NCBI GenBank assembly: GCA_030628305.1
Contig: DAOVRE010000046.1
Location: forward strand, 1-9,206
From: Candidatus Heimdallarchaeota archaeon
GTDB lineage: Archaea; Asgardarchaeota; Heimdallarchaeia; Heimdallarchaeales; Heimdallarchaeaceae
Direction of reading: 5' to 3'
Length of the DNA stretch: 9,206 nt
The notes under the pieces were generated by a model. The model saw only the letters and a list, made by a program, of their open reading frames with translations. It was not told the origin of the DNA and did no database searches. Below are positions 1-6,688 of the stretch, in pieces (position 1 is the stretch's first letter; every line of letters starts with the position of its first letter). A program made the translations under genes and the position numbers.

Positions 1-65
1 CGCTCAACCACCTTGTATGGCGCGATGAAAGTTCAATCCTTGTTGATTGACTCGAGTGCAAGAGA

Positions 66-156
66 AATGTATAAATGCAAATTTGTACAAAAATCAAGTT
101 GATGTCAATTCGTCATATTTATGAATATCTGAAATCTAATATTCTCTGTAAGGTGA
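66..156 (+). promoter_or_regulatory. Promoter/leader of the membrane-protein gene
   Basis: Two TATA-like elements precede the gene: TGTATAAATG at 68-77 and an ATATTTATGAATA stretch around 115-127. The second lies about 25-30 nt before the Shine-Dalgarno AGGTGA (151-156) and would give a very short leader. The first would give a leader of about 65 nt. The 12-mer AATGTATAAATG (66-77) recurs at 4397-4408, at nearly the same distance before another gene with the same AGGTGA site. The Shine-Dalgarno is clear; the TATA assignment is inference. Confidence 0.4.
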
Positions 157-160
157 AACA

Positions 161-1225
161 ATGTTTGAAAATGACTACGATATGACCCTGTCCAAAGAAG
201 ATTTGTTTATGCTCATGCTTGGTGGACTTGCTTTACTTTTCTCGTTTTCAGACATATTTGCTGGATCACAAGCTGCTATTTCCTTTCCTGCAATTATAGT
301 ATTCTTAATTGGATGGGGGTTAGTGAGATTTAGAAGGCGACCCCTTCCCAAACAAGTCCAATCAACTAGATTTATTTACTTATCTTTAGTTAAAACCATC
401 AGAAATTATGCTCTCTTTTCGATCATCCTTCAAAATATCTTTCTCCTTAGTGGTTATGTACAAGTTAGTGATTTAGCGAGAGTAATAACAATCTACAATT
501 TTGTAGTGTTAATGGTCGTATCCATAATAGAAATCGCTGGACATGTTACTGTACCAGATGATTTAGAAATTTTTCACGTAATCGAGGGGGAAGATGAGAA
601 AACAATCAAGAAGAAACGGTTCACTCTTCTTTATGGACTCAGATTTTGGTTGTGGATAAGTATCACATCATTATTCGTGCTTGGATTTACAGTTTTCACA
701 CTTATGGTAGCGTTTGATTCTAATCTAATATTAGTTATCATCTTTCAGTTTGTAGCTCTCCTTCTTGGAGCAGGTCTTTTTGCATATACTTATTATGAAA
801 CTATGTCGTTTGGTAAACTTGAGAAACCAGAAATGATAATCAAAGCTGTTGATTATTATAATACCGTAGAGTTAAGAGAAAGAAGTTACGAGATGTTGGA
901 AGATTATATAGAAAACAAACATGAAAATCTTGGTCTTCTATCTAAACTTGCTATTATGAATACTCAAGATGAAAATCATAATAAAGTACTTGATTTAACA
1001 AGAAAGATTCTTGATGAAACAGAGGAGAAAGAGGTTAATGTTCCACACATGATAGCTAGAGCTCATTTACTTCAAGCAATTAGTTTAAAGGCTATAGAGA
1101 ATTACAAATTAGCCTATGATGAAGTGACTAAATCACTTCATTATGCATCAGATAATAATGTAGCAAGAAAACTTCGAAGAGATCTAAGAAGAATTCTTAA
1201 GGTTAAAAATCAAGAAAAAGAGTAA
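161..1225 (+). CDS. Six-helix membrane protein with TPR-like cytosolic tail, function unknown
   Basis: This 354-residue protein is not recognised as a named family. Hydrophobic stretches near residues 14-32, 38-56, 80-100, 105-127, 160-184 and 188-212 suggest six membrane helices. A basic patch (FRRRP, about 57-61) after the second and KKKR at 150-153 before the fifth suggest those loops face the cytoplasm. Residues 220-354 are soluble and helical. Within them, about 298-331 (AHLLQAISLKAIENYKLAYD and following) has the small/large residue spacing of a TPR unit, so a protein-binding tail is plausible. The ATG is supported by an AGGTGA Shine-Dalgarno 4 nt upstream (151-156). It is transcribed in the same direction as the two following genes but lies 98 bp before them, so co-transcription is uncertain. 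The gene itself is sure; its function is open. Confidence 0.85.
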   Translation: MFENDYDMTLSKEDLFMLMLGGLALLFSFSDIFAGSQAAISFPAIIVFLIGWGLVRFRRRPLPKQVQSTRFIYLSLVKTIRNYALFSIILQNIFLLSGYVQVSDLARVITIYNFVVLMVVSIIEIAGHVTVPDDLEIFHVIEGEDEKTIKKKRFTLLYGLRFWLWISITSLFVLGFTVFTLMVAFDSNLILVIIFQFVALLLGAGLFAYTYYETMSFGKLEKPEMIIKAVDYYNTVELRERSYEMLEDYIENKHENLGLLSKLAIMNTQDENHNKVLDLTRKILDETEEKEVNVPHMIARAHLLQAISLKAIENYKLAYDEVTKSLHYASDNNVARKLRRDLRRILKVKNQEKE

Positions 1226-1293
1226 GAAAAAATTCTAACCTCTGTTATTCACGGGTTTTTCTGAAGTTTTGGCGATTACAGTTTACACAATGA

Positions 1294-1301
1294 TTTTAAA
1301 T
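1294..1301 (+). promoter_or_regulatory. TATA-like box, probable leaderless promoter
   Basis: TTTTAAAT is centred about 26 nt before the ATG at 1324. In archaea that spacing places the transcription start at or next to the start codon. No Shine-Dalgarno precedes this ATG, which fits a leaderless transcript. The gene therefore probably has its own promoter rather than depending on the upstream membrane-protein gene. Based on spacing and AT-rich consensus only. Confidence 0.35.
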
Positions 1302-1323
1302 GATACATATATAGCAAATTTAG

Positions 1324-2205
1324 ATGAGAAAATGTTCCATCGATTCTACGCTTAATGAAGAACTACCTGCGAAACAGATTGCCAAATTAATTGATTCAGA
1401 TATCGCTAAAGTAGAAATCAACATTGTGAGAAAGAAGGTTGGAACAATGGGATTAGATAGAAAGACTCTTGAAAAATCACATGTTCTTTTTATAACCTTA
1501 CCAAGGAAAAAAATCTCTCAAGAAATGTATATAGAACTAATTTCATATATTGACATAGGCGGAACGCTCATCCTAACCTTGCCTTCTCCACCTTGGGAAG
1601 ATCTGGGGAGATTCTTTGAAGAAATGATTAATGAGTTAGGTATAACATTTCAACCTAATTATGTATATGGTTTACCCAAAATCCCCTCTAATACTCGTTT
1701 TATAGGAGCAAAATTGACAATAACAAAGGCGCATATAATAAATTACAATGAAAATAAGGATTTTCTTAAAGAAAATGGTATAAAGAAATACATCCCTTTA
1801 GCTCTGATGGATAAGAAACCAGTGATTTTGGCCGGTTACAAACGAAGAGGAAAATTTGTCGTTATAAGCTCTCCTGAGATATTTACAGATATAAATTCCG
1901 ATTTTCTAAATAGATTAGTTCTCCTTTCTTCACAGAAGATTGACTATTTATTGTCTGAAAAGATTAAGAGATATAGTATTGGAGAGAGTAATTTCAGTTT
2001 CCAACTACAACATGGCAGTTTACAAAGTTATTTATTGAGTCTTTACCATTATAAATTCATGTTTCTTCAAAAGGAAGTAGAATTTACTTCTAAAGAAGAT
2101 TTAACAGATAGAATATACAAAGTATTATTGAAACAAAAGGTAATCGGTGATTTGCCTTCAAAACAAGATATATTCAACACAATTGAAAAAATCAAGATTA
2201 AGTGA
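1324..2205 (+). CDS. GIFT-domain-like protein (GldG/IFT52-type, glutamine-amidotransferase-like fold)
   Basis: A 293-residue soluble protein. Residues 1-215 follow the layout of the GIFT domain shared by IFT52, GldG and DUF4350-type proteins: an N-terminal strand leading into DSTLNEEL, a strand at 53-59 (VLFITLP), a helix then IDIGGTLILTLP (76-87), the segment ending NELGITFQPNYVY (103-115), then KPVILAGYKRRGKFVVISSPEIFTD (165-189), where PVILA and KFVVISSPEIF would be the last core strands. No catalytic Cys-His pair is evident, as expected for the non-enzymatic members. Residues about 220-293 form a separate mixed tail. An in-frame TAG directly precedes the ATG, so the start cannot be further upstream. 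The stop codon overlaps or nearly touches the next gene, implying coupled expression. The fold call rests on recalled pattern similarity, not a search; DUF4350 is the alternative name. Confidence 0.6.
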   Translation: MRKCSIDSTLNEELPAKQIAKLIDSDIAKVEINIVRKKVGTMGLDRKTLEKSHVLFITLPRKKISQEMYIELISYIDIGGTLILTLPSPPWEDLGRFFEEMINELGITFQPNYVYGLPKIPSNTRFIGAKLTITKAHIINYNENKDFLKENGIKKYIPLALMDKKPVILAGYKRRGKFVVISSPEIFTDINSDFLNRLVLLSSQKIDYLLSEKIKRYSIGESNFSFQLQHGSLQSYLLSLYHYKFMFLQKEVEFTSKEDLTDRIYKVLLKQKVIGDLPSKQDIFNTIEKIKIK

Positions 2206-2210
2206 CTACT

Positions 2211-3278
2211 ATGCTGATAAGAAGAATATTAATTGTTACGGACAGCGGTCTCCCAGTTTTCGATTATGAAGAATATTCAAGAGGAGACGAAGTTCTTGTC
2301 TCAGGGTTAGTCACAGCAATCCTCAAATTTGCAGAAGAAACCGAAAAAGAACGTCTTTCTAGAGTTTATTTCGAAGAAAGTCTTTATATTCTAAAAGTAA
2401 TTGAATCTGTAATCCTTATTTTTCAGATTTCAGATGAAATGCCTGGAGAATATGCTGAGTATGTAAGCAATCAAATCACTAGAAGTTTTATTAATGATTA
2501 CCGAGAAGAAGTAAAAAATTTCCGAGGAGACGTTTCTGTTTTTCATGGTTTTCAGGAAACATGTAAGGAAATACTGTTACAGAATGGGATAGAAATTGTT
2601 AACAGCTTAATCGACACGCCAGAAGGAGAAAAGCTTAAGGCGTGGTGCTTGTATTCTCTAGAAAACGAGGCATTGATAGTAAAAGCAAATTCTCCAAATT
2701 ATAATATAGACAGTTTTACAATTTTTCAGGTTCTTGGAAAAAGTTTCAGAAAAGTCAGCGAAAATGTAGATAGATGCTCAAAAGGAACATGTTTTCATAT
2801 CACACATGAAGGTAATTTGGTACAAGCGATTCTTCTACCATTTGTTTTCATAGTTATCGAATCGGCAATAGAAGAAATGATAGTACAGCGGTTTAGACAA
2901 TTCAAAATTAAATCTCAACAGCAGCTAAAAGAGATCATCAATGAGTTTTACAAACCTGAAAAGATTCAGATTTTCAGCAAAAAGGATTTTACAGGCACTC
3001 CAGAAAAAATTACCAACTCAAGATATAAAACGCTCTATGATCTTTTTAACGCCGCTGAAAAGGGTTTAGAATATCTCTACAAATCACCAATTCATGTTCA
3101 GATTTTAAATATTGATAAAGGAGTTACAGTTATAATTAAACTTGTAAATAGAGTTGCCTTTTTAGAATTTGATTCACAACAAACTTCTGCAAGTATTATT
3201 GAATCAACAAAAAAGATGTTTGAGCAAGAACAGATTATTATGGACGATACCCCTGAAGCAACGCTAGAAAAATCGTAG
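2211..3278 (+). CDS. Longin/roadblock-like multi-module protein
   Basis: The N-terminus (RRILIVTDSGLPVFDYEEY, then VLVSGLVTAILKFAEET) has the strand, SGLP turn, strand and long-helix order of longin-like domains found with small GTPases in Asgard archaea. Two later stretches could be further modules of this alpha/beta type: about residues 144-218 (KAWCLYSLENEALIVKANSP ... AILLPFVFIVIES) and about 275-335 (from TLYDLFNAAEKGLEYLY to VTVIIKLVNRVAFLEFDS), counting from the GTG at 2202. Such domains act as GTPase platforms or regulators. There are no membrane helices and no signal peptide. I use the ATG at 2211 because the first strand begins right after it. A GTG at 2202 (3 residues longer, GTGA overlap with the previous stop) is equally possible. 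The 3' end overlaps the convergent CitG-like gene. The N-terminal module is fairly convincing; the others are inference. Confidence 0.6.
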   Translation: MLIRRILIVTDSGLPVFDYEEYSRGDEVLVSGLVTAILKFAEETEKERLSRVYFEESLYILKVIESVILIFQISDEMPGEYAEYVSNQITRSFINDYREEVKNFRGDVSVFHGFQETCKEILLQNGIEIVNSLIDTPEGEKLKAWCLYSLENEALIVKANSPNYNIDSFTIFQVLGKSFRKVSENVDRCSKGTCFHITHEGNLVQAILLPFVFIVIESAIEEMIVQRFRQFKIKSQQQLKEIINEFYKPEKIQIFSKKDFTGTPEKITNSRYKTLYDLFNAAEKGLEYLYKSPIHVQILNIDKGVTVIIKLVNRVAFLEFDSQQTSASIIESTKKMFEQEQIIMDDTPEATLEKS

Positions 3279-4242
3279 TTGCTGTCAAATCAGCTGTTGA
3301 ACCAGGATTTATCACTCTGGAATGCGAGGTTCGTAAATAGGAATCTAATTCATTTATTTTTTGTTTTCCTTGAACAGTATAAATCCCACCTTGTTTGATT
3401 ATCAATTTTGCTTTCTTATTTATAGTAGTAGCAACTTCATTACCAAATCTCTTAGCTATGTGAGTATCTTTTTTTTCTGCAAGCAGTGTTATGTATGTTT
3501 GAATTATGGATTTCTTGAAATTGCTTGTTTCTTCGTAAACCTTAATGAAAGTTGAGTAACCATATTTTATCGTTAATTGATATTTATGTGCTAATTCATG
3601 AAAAATAACATCTCTTTCTTCGTAGAACTGAGTAAATTCATACAAATTAGTTCGTTCATGTTGATAAACTTCTAAAAACGAGTTAAAATCATCTTCGACT
3701 TTATTTGAAGGTAGAATTCGATTTGATACAAATTTAGTTAAAGCTTCAGTGAGATATGTACAATCATCAGTTGTAGAATTTTTCAGAAATTGTTCTGTTA
3801 CATTCATTACGTTATCTAAATTTAATCTAACATTGGTTTTCAAACCTTCATTTGTGAAACAATGAGCTACTCCAAGAGTGATTGGAGAAAACATTAGTAT
3901 TGTACCAAAGATAGTATTTGTTTCAGATTTGTACCAGGTTATAGCTCTTTGTAGAGCTTTCAAGATGTACAATCCAAGTTCTGCGTCTTCAAACCACAAG
4001 TGATTTTCAGCGACTAAAATCCCTCTCTTCGATAGACCAAATATAGGAGCAAATAGACTACTTCCACCCGCAAGAAAATCCATTGTTTTAGTATCTGCTA
4101 ATTCATAATTGAATGAAGCTCCACCAGGTTTAGGTTCTGCTGCATATAGCAGATTATGAGCTAAAACTGCGCATTGTGAGATGTATAATTGTACATCAAG
4201 AGCTTTTCCTTTCACGTCATTGGGGTTTAGTGAAAAAGGCAT
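3238..4242 (-). CDS. CitG-family protein (triphosphoribosyl-dephospho-CoA synthase-like)
   Basis: CitG/MdcB enzymes make the prosthetic-group precursor of citrate or malonate lyase-type acyl carrier proteins from ATP and dephospho-CoA. Family landmarks, numbered from the ATG at 4242: PKPG at 37-40, then ADTKTMDFLAGG at 49-60, NTIFGTILMFSPI at 109-121, the EERD...HELA segment at 208-218, KKDTHIAKRFGNEVA at 257-271, and the C-terminal NPGSTADLTATTIFLALLQG at 312-331. This matches the archaeal branch of the family. The frame is open to a TTG at 4338, but the ATG at 4242 is preferred: a TATA-like TTAAAAATAT lies 27 nt upstream and the family's first helix follows directly. No lyase or acyl-carrier gene is in view, so the real substrate is uncertain. 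The Glu commonly seen five residues before PKPG is Leu here. Confidence 0.85.
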   Translation of the reverse strand: MPFSLNPNDVKGKALDVQLYISQCAVLAHNLLYAAEPKPGGASFNYELADTKTMDFLAGGSSLFAPIFGLSKRGILVAENHLWFEDAELGLYILKALQRAITWYKSETNTIFGTILMFSPITLGVAHCFTNEGLKTNVRLNLDNVMNVTEQFLKNSTTDDCTYLTEALTKFVSNRILPSNKVEDDFNSFLEVYQHERTNLYEFTQFYEERDVIFHELAHKYQLTIKYGYSTFIKVYEETSNFKKSIIQTYITLLAEKKDTHIAKRFGNEVATTINKKAKLIIKQGGIYTVQGKQKINELDSYLRTSHSRVINPGSTADLTATTIFLALLQGYRP

Positions 4243-4264
4243 TCTGAATATTTTTTTACGCACG

Positions 4265-4274
4265 ATATTTTTAA
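4265..4274 (-). promoter_or_regulatory. TATA-like box of the CitG-family gene
   Basis: On the minus strand this reads TTAAAAATAT, centred about 27 nt before the ATG at 4242. That is the position expected for an archaeal leaderless promoter, and no Shine-Dalgarno is present. This supports the ATG at 4242 over the TTG at 4338, which would place this AT-rich element inside the coding region. Confidence 0.4.
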
Positions 4275-4396
4275 GTAATCGGTTTTTGAGAGAAATTGCT
4301 TTTATAGACAAAATATGTGTTTTTGGAGAAAAAATCAATAAGTGTTTTCAAATTTGTAGAATGAAACTAGCGTTAAGTTTATTATAATTGGTATCT

Positions 4397-4491
4397 AATG
4401 TATAAATGATGTTTCCGAAAGGGAATTGTTCTCAGTTTTTTTGTAAGTTTCTTAATAGTATATTTTTTTTCCCTTTTGAATATCTAGGTGA
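4397..4491 (+). promoter_or_regulatory. Promoter/leader of the helical-protein gene
   Basis: AATGTATAAATG (4397-4408) repeats the 12-mer found upstream of the first gene, 100 nt before this ATG versus 95 nt there. A second TATA-like candidate, AGTATATTTT, lies at about 4457-4466. A small hairpin, TTTCC-GAAA-GGGAA (4412-4425, with one G-T wobble), falls within the putative leader. The Shine-Dalgarno AGGTGA is at 4486-4491. The rest of the divergent region 4243-4496 shows no gene or RNA that I can support. Confidence 0.35.
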
Positions 4492-4496
4492 TAAAC

Positions 4497-5063
4497 ATGA
4501 ACTATGAACTAAGAAAATCGGACTCCCTCGCTCAAGCAACAGGATCTTTTAAACAAAATCTGGAAGAAATAAATCTCAGATGGAATGAACACATAGTTAA
4601 ACTAGGTGACCTAGGCCCTCAGATTATTAGAGGTATTAACGAATCAATAGAAGCAAGCAAGAATGAAGAAATTGTAGTGGTAGTCAAATCCTCTCTTTCC
4701 GAATTCGTTCAAGTCCTTGATGGAATGGATAAAACAAACGCTGAAATGGTGGATCTTATGATAGAGATGGAAGGTTTGGATTTCCCTCTTAAGACACCAA
4801 AGAGAATTTTGAAATTGTGTGAAAAAGAAGAGGATAACTCTAAAATGATACAGAACATTGTTCGAAATTTAAGCAAAACCTATAATTTTTTCGATAAAGT
4901 AAAAACAGATAAAGGATTACTTTTGAATTCTTTAAACTCTTTTGAAATAGCATTCGCGGATCTGCAAGAAATAATTAAACAAGGTTTAGAACTAACGGCT
5001 TTCCTTAAAACAGAACTAGAAAAAGAGCACAAAAAAGCTAAAAAATATTTAGGAAAAGTGTAA
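4497..5063 (+). CDS. Small all-helical protein, function unknown
   Basis: A 188-residue protein that I do not recognise. It has no membrane segment and no signal peptide. Almost all of it is predicted helical, with heptad-like stretches around residues 5-35, 42-95 and 112-185, and a lysine-rich end (EKEHKKAKKYLGK). A helix break occurs around GLDFPLKTP (93-101), suggesting two helical hairpins or a bundle. A four-helix-bundle adaptor or a coiled-coil scaffold would fit. The start is the ATG at 4497, because a strong Shine-Dalgarno AGGTGAT (4486-4492) sits 4-5 nt before it. The GTG at 4488 lies within that site and is rejected. It is a single-gene unit: an intergenic promoter region lies before it and a terminator hairpin immediately after. 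Confidence 0.8.
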   Translation: MNYELRKSDSLAQATGSFKQNLEEINLRWNEHIVKLGDLGPQIIRGINESIEASKNEEIVVVVKSSLSEFVQVLDGMDKTNAEMVDLMIEMEGLDFPLKTPKRILKLCEKEEDNSKMIQNIVRNLSKTYNFFDKVKTDKGLLLNSLNSFEIAFADLQEIIKQGLELTAFLKTELEKEHKKAKKYLGKV

Positions 5064-5080
5064 GCTTTTCTTTTTTCTTC
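5051..5080 (+). terminator. Hairpin/oligo-T terminator of the helical-protein gene
   Basis: AGGAAAAG (5051-5058) pairs with CTTTTCTT (5065-5072) around the loop TGTAAG: eight pairs, one of them a G-T wobble. It is followed by TTTTCTTC (5073-5080). The stem overlaps the stop codon TAA at 5061-5063. Archaeal RNA polymerase terminates at oligo-T tracts, so the T-rich run alone could suffice. The position suggests that nnr downstream has its own promoter. Confidence 0.5.
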
Positions 5081-5102
5081 ACACTTTGATAATGAAAAAG
5101 AG

Positions 5103-5110
5103 TTATTAAT
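5103..5110 (+). promoter_or_regulatory. TATA-like box of nnr
   Basis: TTATTAAT is centred about 25 nt before the ATG at 5131 and lies downstream of the preceding terminator. It is consistent with an independent, leaderless nnr transcript. Inference from position and composition. Confidence 0.3.
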
Positions 5111-5130
5111 CTACAGAACAATTAGTTTCA

Positions 5131-6675
5131 ATGAGTAAAGATGAACATAATTTCTTTACAATTCGAATGACTAGAGCATTAGAGGACAATGTATTTGCAG
5201 AAGGCAAAACAATTTTTGAGATGATGGAAATTGCTGGTAAAGCAATTGCAGAGGAAATCATTAAATTTTGCAAAAAAGAATCGCTCAACTCAATTACTAT
5301 CTTTTCTGGATATGGTAATAATGGAGGAGATTCTTTAGTAGCTGCAAAACTACTTTTACAACAAGGTTTTAGTTGCAATATTGTCATTTTTGGTAATAAA
5401 GATAAGTTTGACTCTTTGGCATCTCAAAGGAACTATGAGATACTTCAGAAGAAATTGCCAAAAGAGAATTGGTACTATGTTCGAGAACCAGAGGATTTCA
5501 TCAAAATACCAGAAATAATGTTGGAAAACGAAGTTCTTCTAGATGCTCTCTTAGGAATTGGCGTTATTGGAGATTTAAGAGATCCAGTAAAAACAGCTGT
5601 TGAGTATCTTAACACAAGAAGTCAAGCTAAGATTATTGCTCTAGATATACCCTCAGGTTACAATCCTGAAACACAAAATGAACAATTTGTTAAACATCCA
5701 AATCTTATCATTTGTTTAGGTAGAAATAAGGTTCGTAAAGGTGATTTTACTGATGCACAAATTGTAGTTAGAAATATAGGCATTCCTGAGGATGCAGAAA
5801 AAATTATTGGTATCGGAGATCTCAAATGGTTTTATCCTATAAGAAAACTTGATAGTCATAAAAGACAAAATGGCGTAGTAACTGTTATAGCAGGTTCTCG
5901 GGAGTACATAGGGGCTCCAGCTTTGGCAGGTTTTGGGGCTTTTAGAACAGGGGCGGATTTAGTTTTCATTCTCACACCTTCCGATATTAGAAAAACAGTT
6001 TCGTCCTACGCACCTGATTTTATAACAATACCAGCAGCGGAAGGAGAAATCACACCAAATGATATTGAAGATATTTTCAATCACCATCGAACGAAAGGTT
6101 CTGCGTATGTAATTGGTCCTGGAATGATAGAATCCCAAACAACAAAAGATACTTTACTCGAGTTTCTTAAATCTAAAGAACCTAAGAAAGTTGTAGTAGA
6201 TGCTAGTGCTTTAAGCTCAATGGAAGAGGAACACTTGTTTCTATTAAAATACCATCAATCTGTTCTGACTCCCCACAAAGGTGAGTTCCGTAAGATTTTC
6301 AATAAGAAACTATCGGGAGATGTCGATAAGGATGCAAAAATAGTATCGGATGTAGCTGCTAAGTGGAAAACAACAATTGTTTTGAAAGGTAAAAAAGACA
6401 TTGTATCTAACGGAAAAACTACTAAAATCAACAAAACAGGTCATCCTGGGATGTCTGTTGGGGGTACAGGAGATGTTCTCACGGGCATTATTGGAGCTCT
6501 TCAAGCTGTTATTGATGATCCATTTCTCGCATCATGTTTGGGTGCCTATATCTCAGGAGCAGCTGGAGAACTAGCTGCAAAAGACTATGGAAATGGATTA
6601 ATGGCTTCAGATATCCCCAACTATATTAATAGTGTAATAGAGAAGGCTTTAGCTTATAGAGCAAAGGAAATCTAA
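5131..6675 (+). CDS. nnr: Bifunctional NAD(P)HX epimerase / ADP-dependent NAD(P)HX dehydratase
   Basis: Nnr repairs hydrated NADH/NADPH: the N-terminal YjeF domain epimerises R- and S-NAD(P)HX, and the C-terminal ribokinase-like domain dehydrates S-NAD(P)HX using ADP or ATP. Its 514 residues match bacterial and archaeal fusions. Epimerase part (about 1-225): SGYGNNGGDSLVAAKLL from 59, LLDALLGIGVIGDLRDPV at 136-153, IIALDIPSGYNP at 168-179. Dehydratase part (about 240-510): VIAGSREYIGAPALAGFGAF from 252, VIGPG at 327-331, VVVDASAL at 354-361, LTPHKGEF at 379-386, VLKGKKD at 417-423, and GHPGMSVGGTGDVLTG at 437-452, with D448 the expected catalytic base. Oddities are DAS where DAD is common, and GGDS for GGDG. 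No Shine-Dalgarno is seen, but an AT-rich TTATTAAT about 25 nt upstream suggests a leaderless start. Confidence 0.95.
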   Translation: MSKDEHNFFTIRMTRALEDNVFAEGKTIFEMMEIAGKAIAEEIIKFCKKESLNSITIFSGYGNNGGDSLVAAKLLLQQGFSCNIVIFGNKDKFDSLASQRNYEILQKKLPKENWYYVREPEDFIKIPEIMLENEVLLDALLGIGVIGDLRDPVKTAVEYLNTRSQAKIIALDIPSGYNPETQNEQFVKHPNLIICLGRNKVRKGDFTDAQIVVRNIGIPEDAEKIIGIGDLKWFYPIRKLDSHKRQNGVVTVIAGSREYIGAPALAGFGAFRTGADLVFILTPSDIRKTVSSYAPDFITIPAAEGEITPNDIEDIFNHHRTKGSAYVIGPGMIESQTTKDTLLEFLKSKEPKKVVVDASALSSMEEEHLFLLKYHQSVLTPHKGEFRKIFNKKLSGDVDKDAKIVSDVAAKWKTTIVLKGKKDIVSNGKTTKINKTGHPGMSVGGTGDVLTGIIGALQAVIDDPFLASCLGAYISGAAGELAAKDYGNGLMASDIPNYINSVIEKALAYRAKEI

Positions 6676-6688
6676 AGGAGTTAGGAAA

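Noticed and set aside
31..52. TCAATC-CTTGTT-GATTGA hairpin and a GTTCAATCC string resembling a tRNA T-arm or a CRISPR repeat
   Set aside because: The T-arm stem does not pair fully, no acceptor or anticodon arm is visible, and the string occurs only once, so neither a tRNA nor a CRISPR array is supported.
1..102. Open frames at the left edge that could be the 3' end of an upstream gene (one ends at 50, another at 102)
   Set aside because: Both are short and neither gives a recognisable protein end, so the choice between them and chance cannot be made.
1226..1275. Possible terminator after the first gene (AACC...GGTT with a short T-run)
   Set aside because: The stem is only four pairs with a long loop and the T-run is five bases, too weak to call.
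4243..4338. Longer form of the CitG-family protein starting at TTG 4338
   Set aside because: The extra 32 residues are basic and unlike the family start, the codon is TTG without a Shine-Dalgarno, and a well-placed TATA-like box supports the ATG at 4242.
5106..5387. Minus-strand frame opposite the start of nnr
   Set aside because: It lies inside a confidently identified gene and shows no protein-family features.
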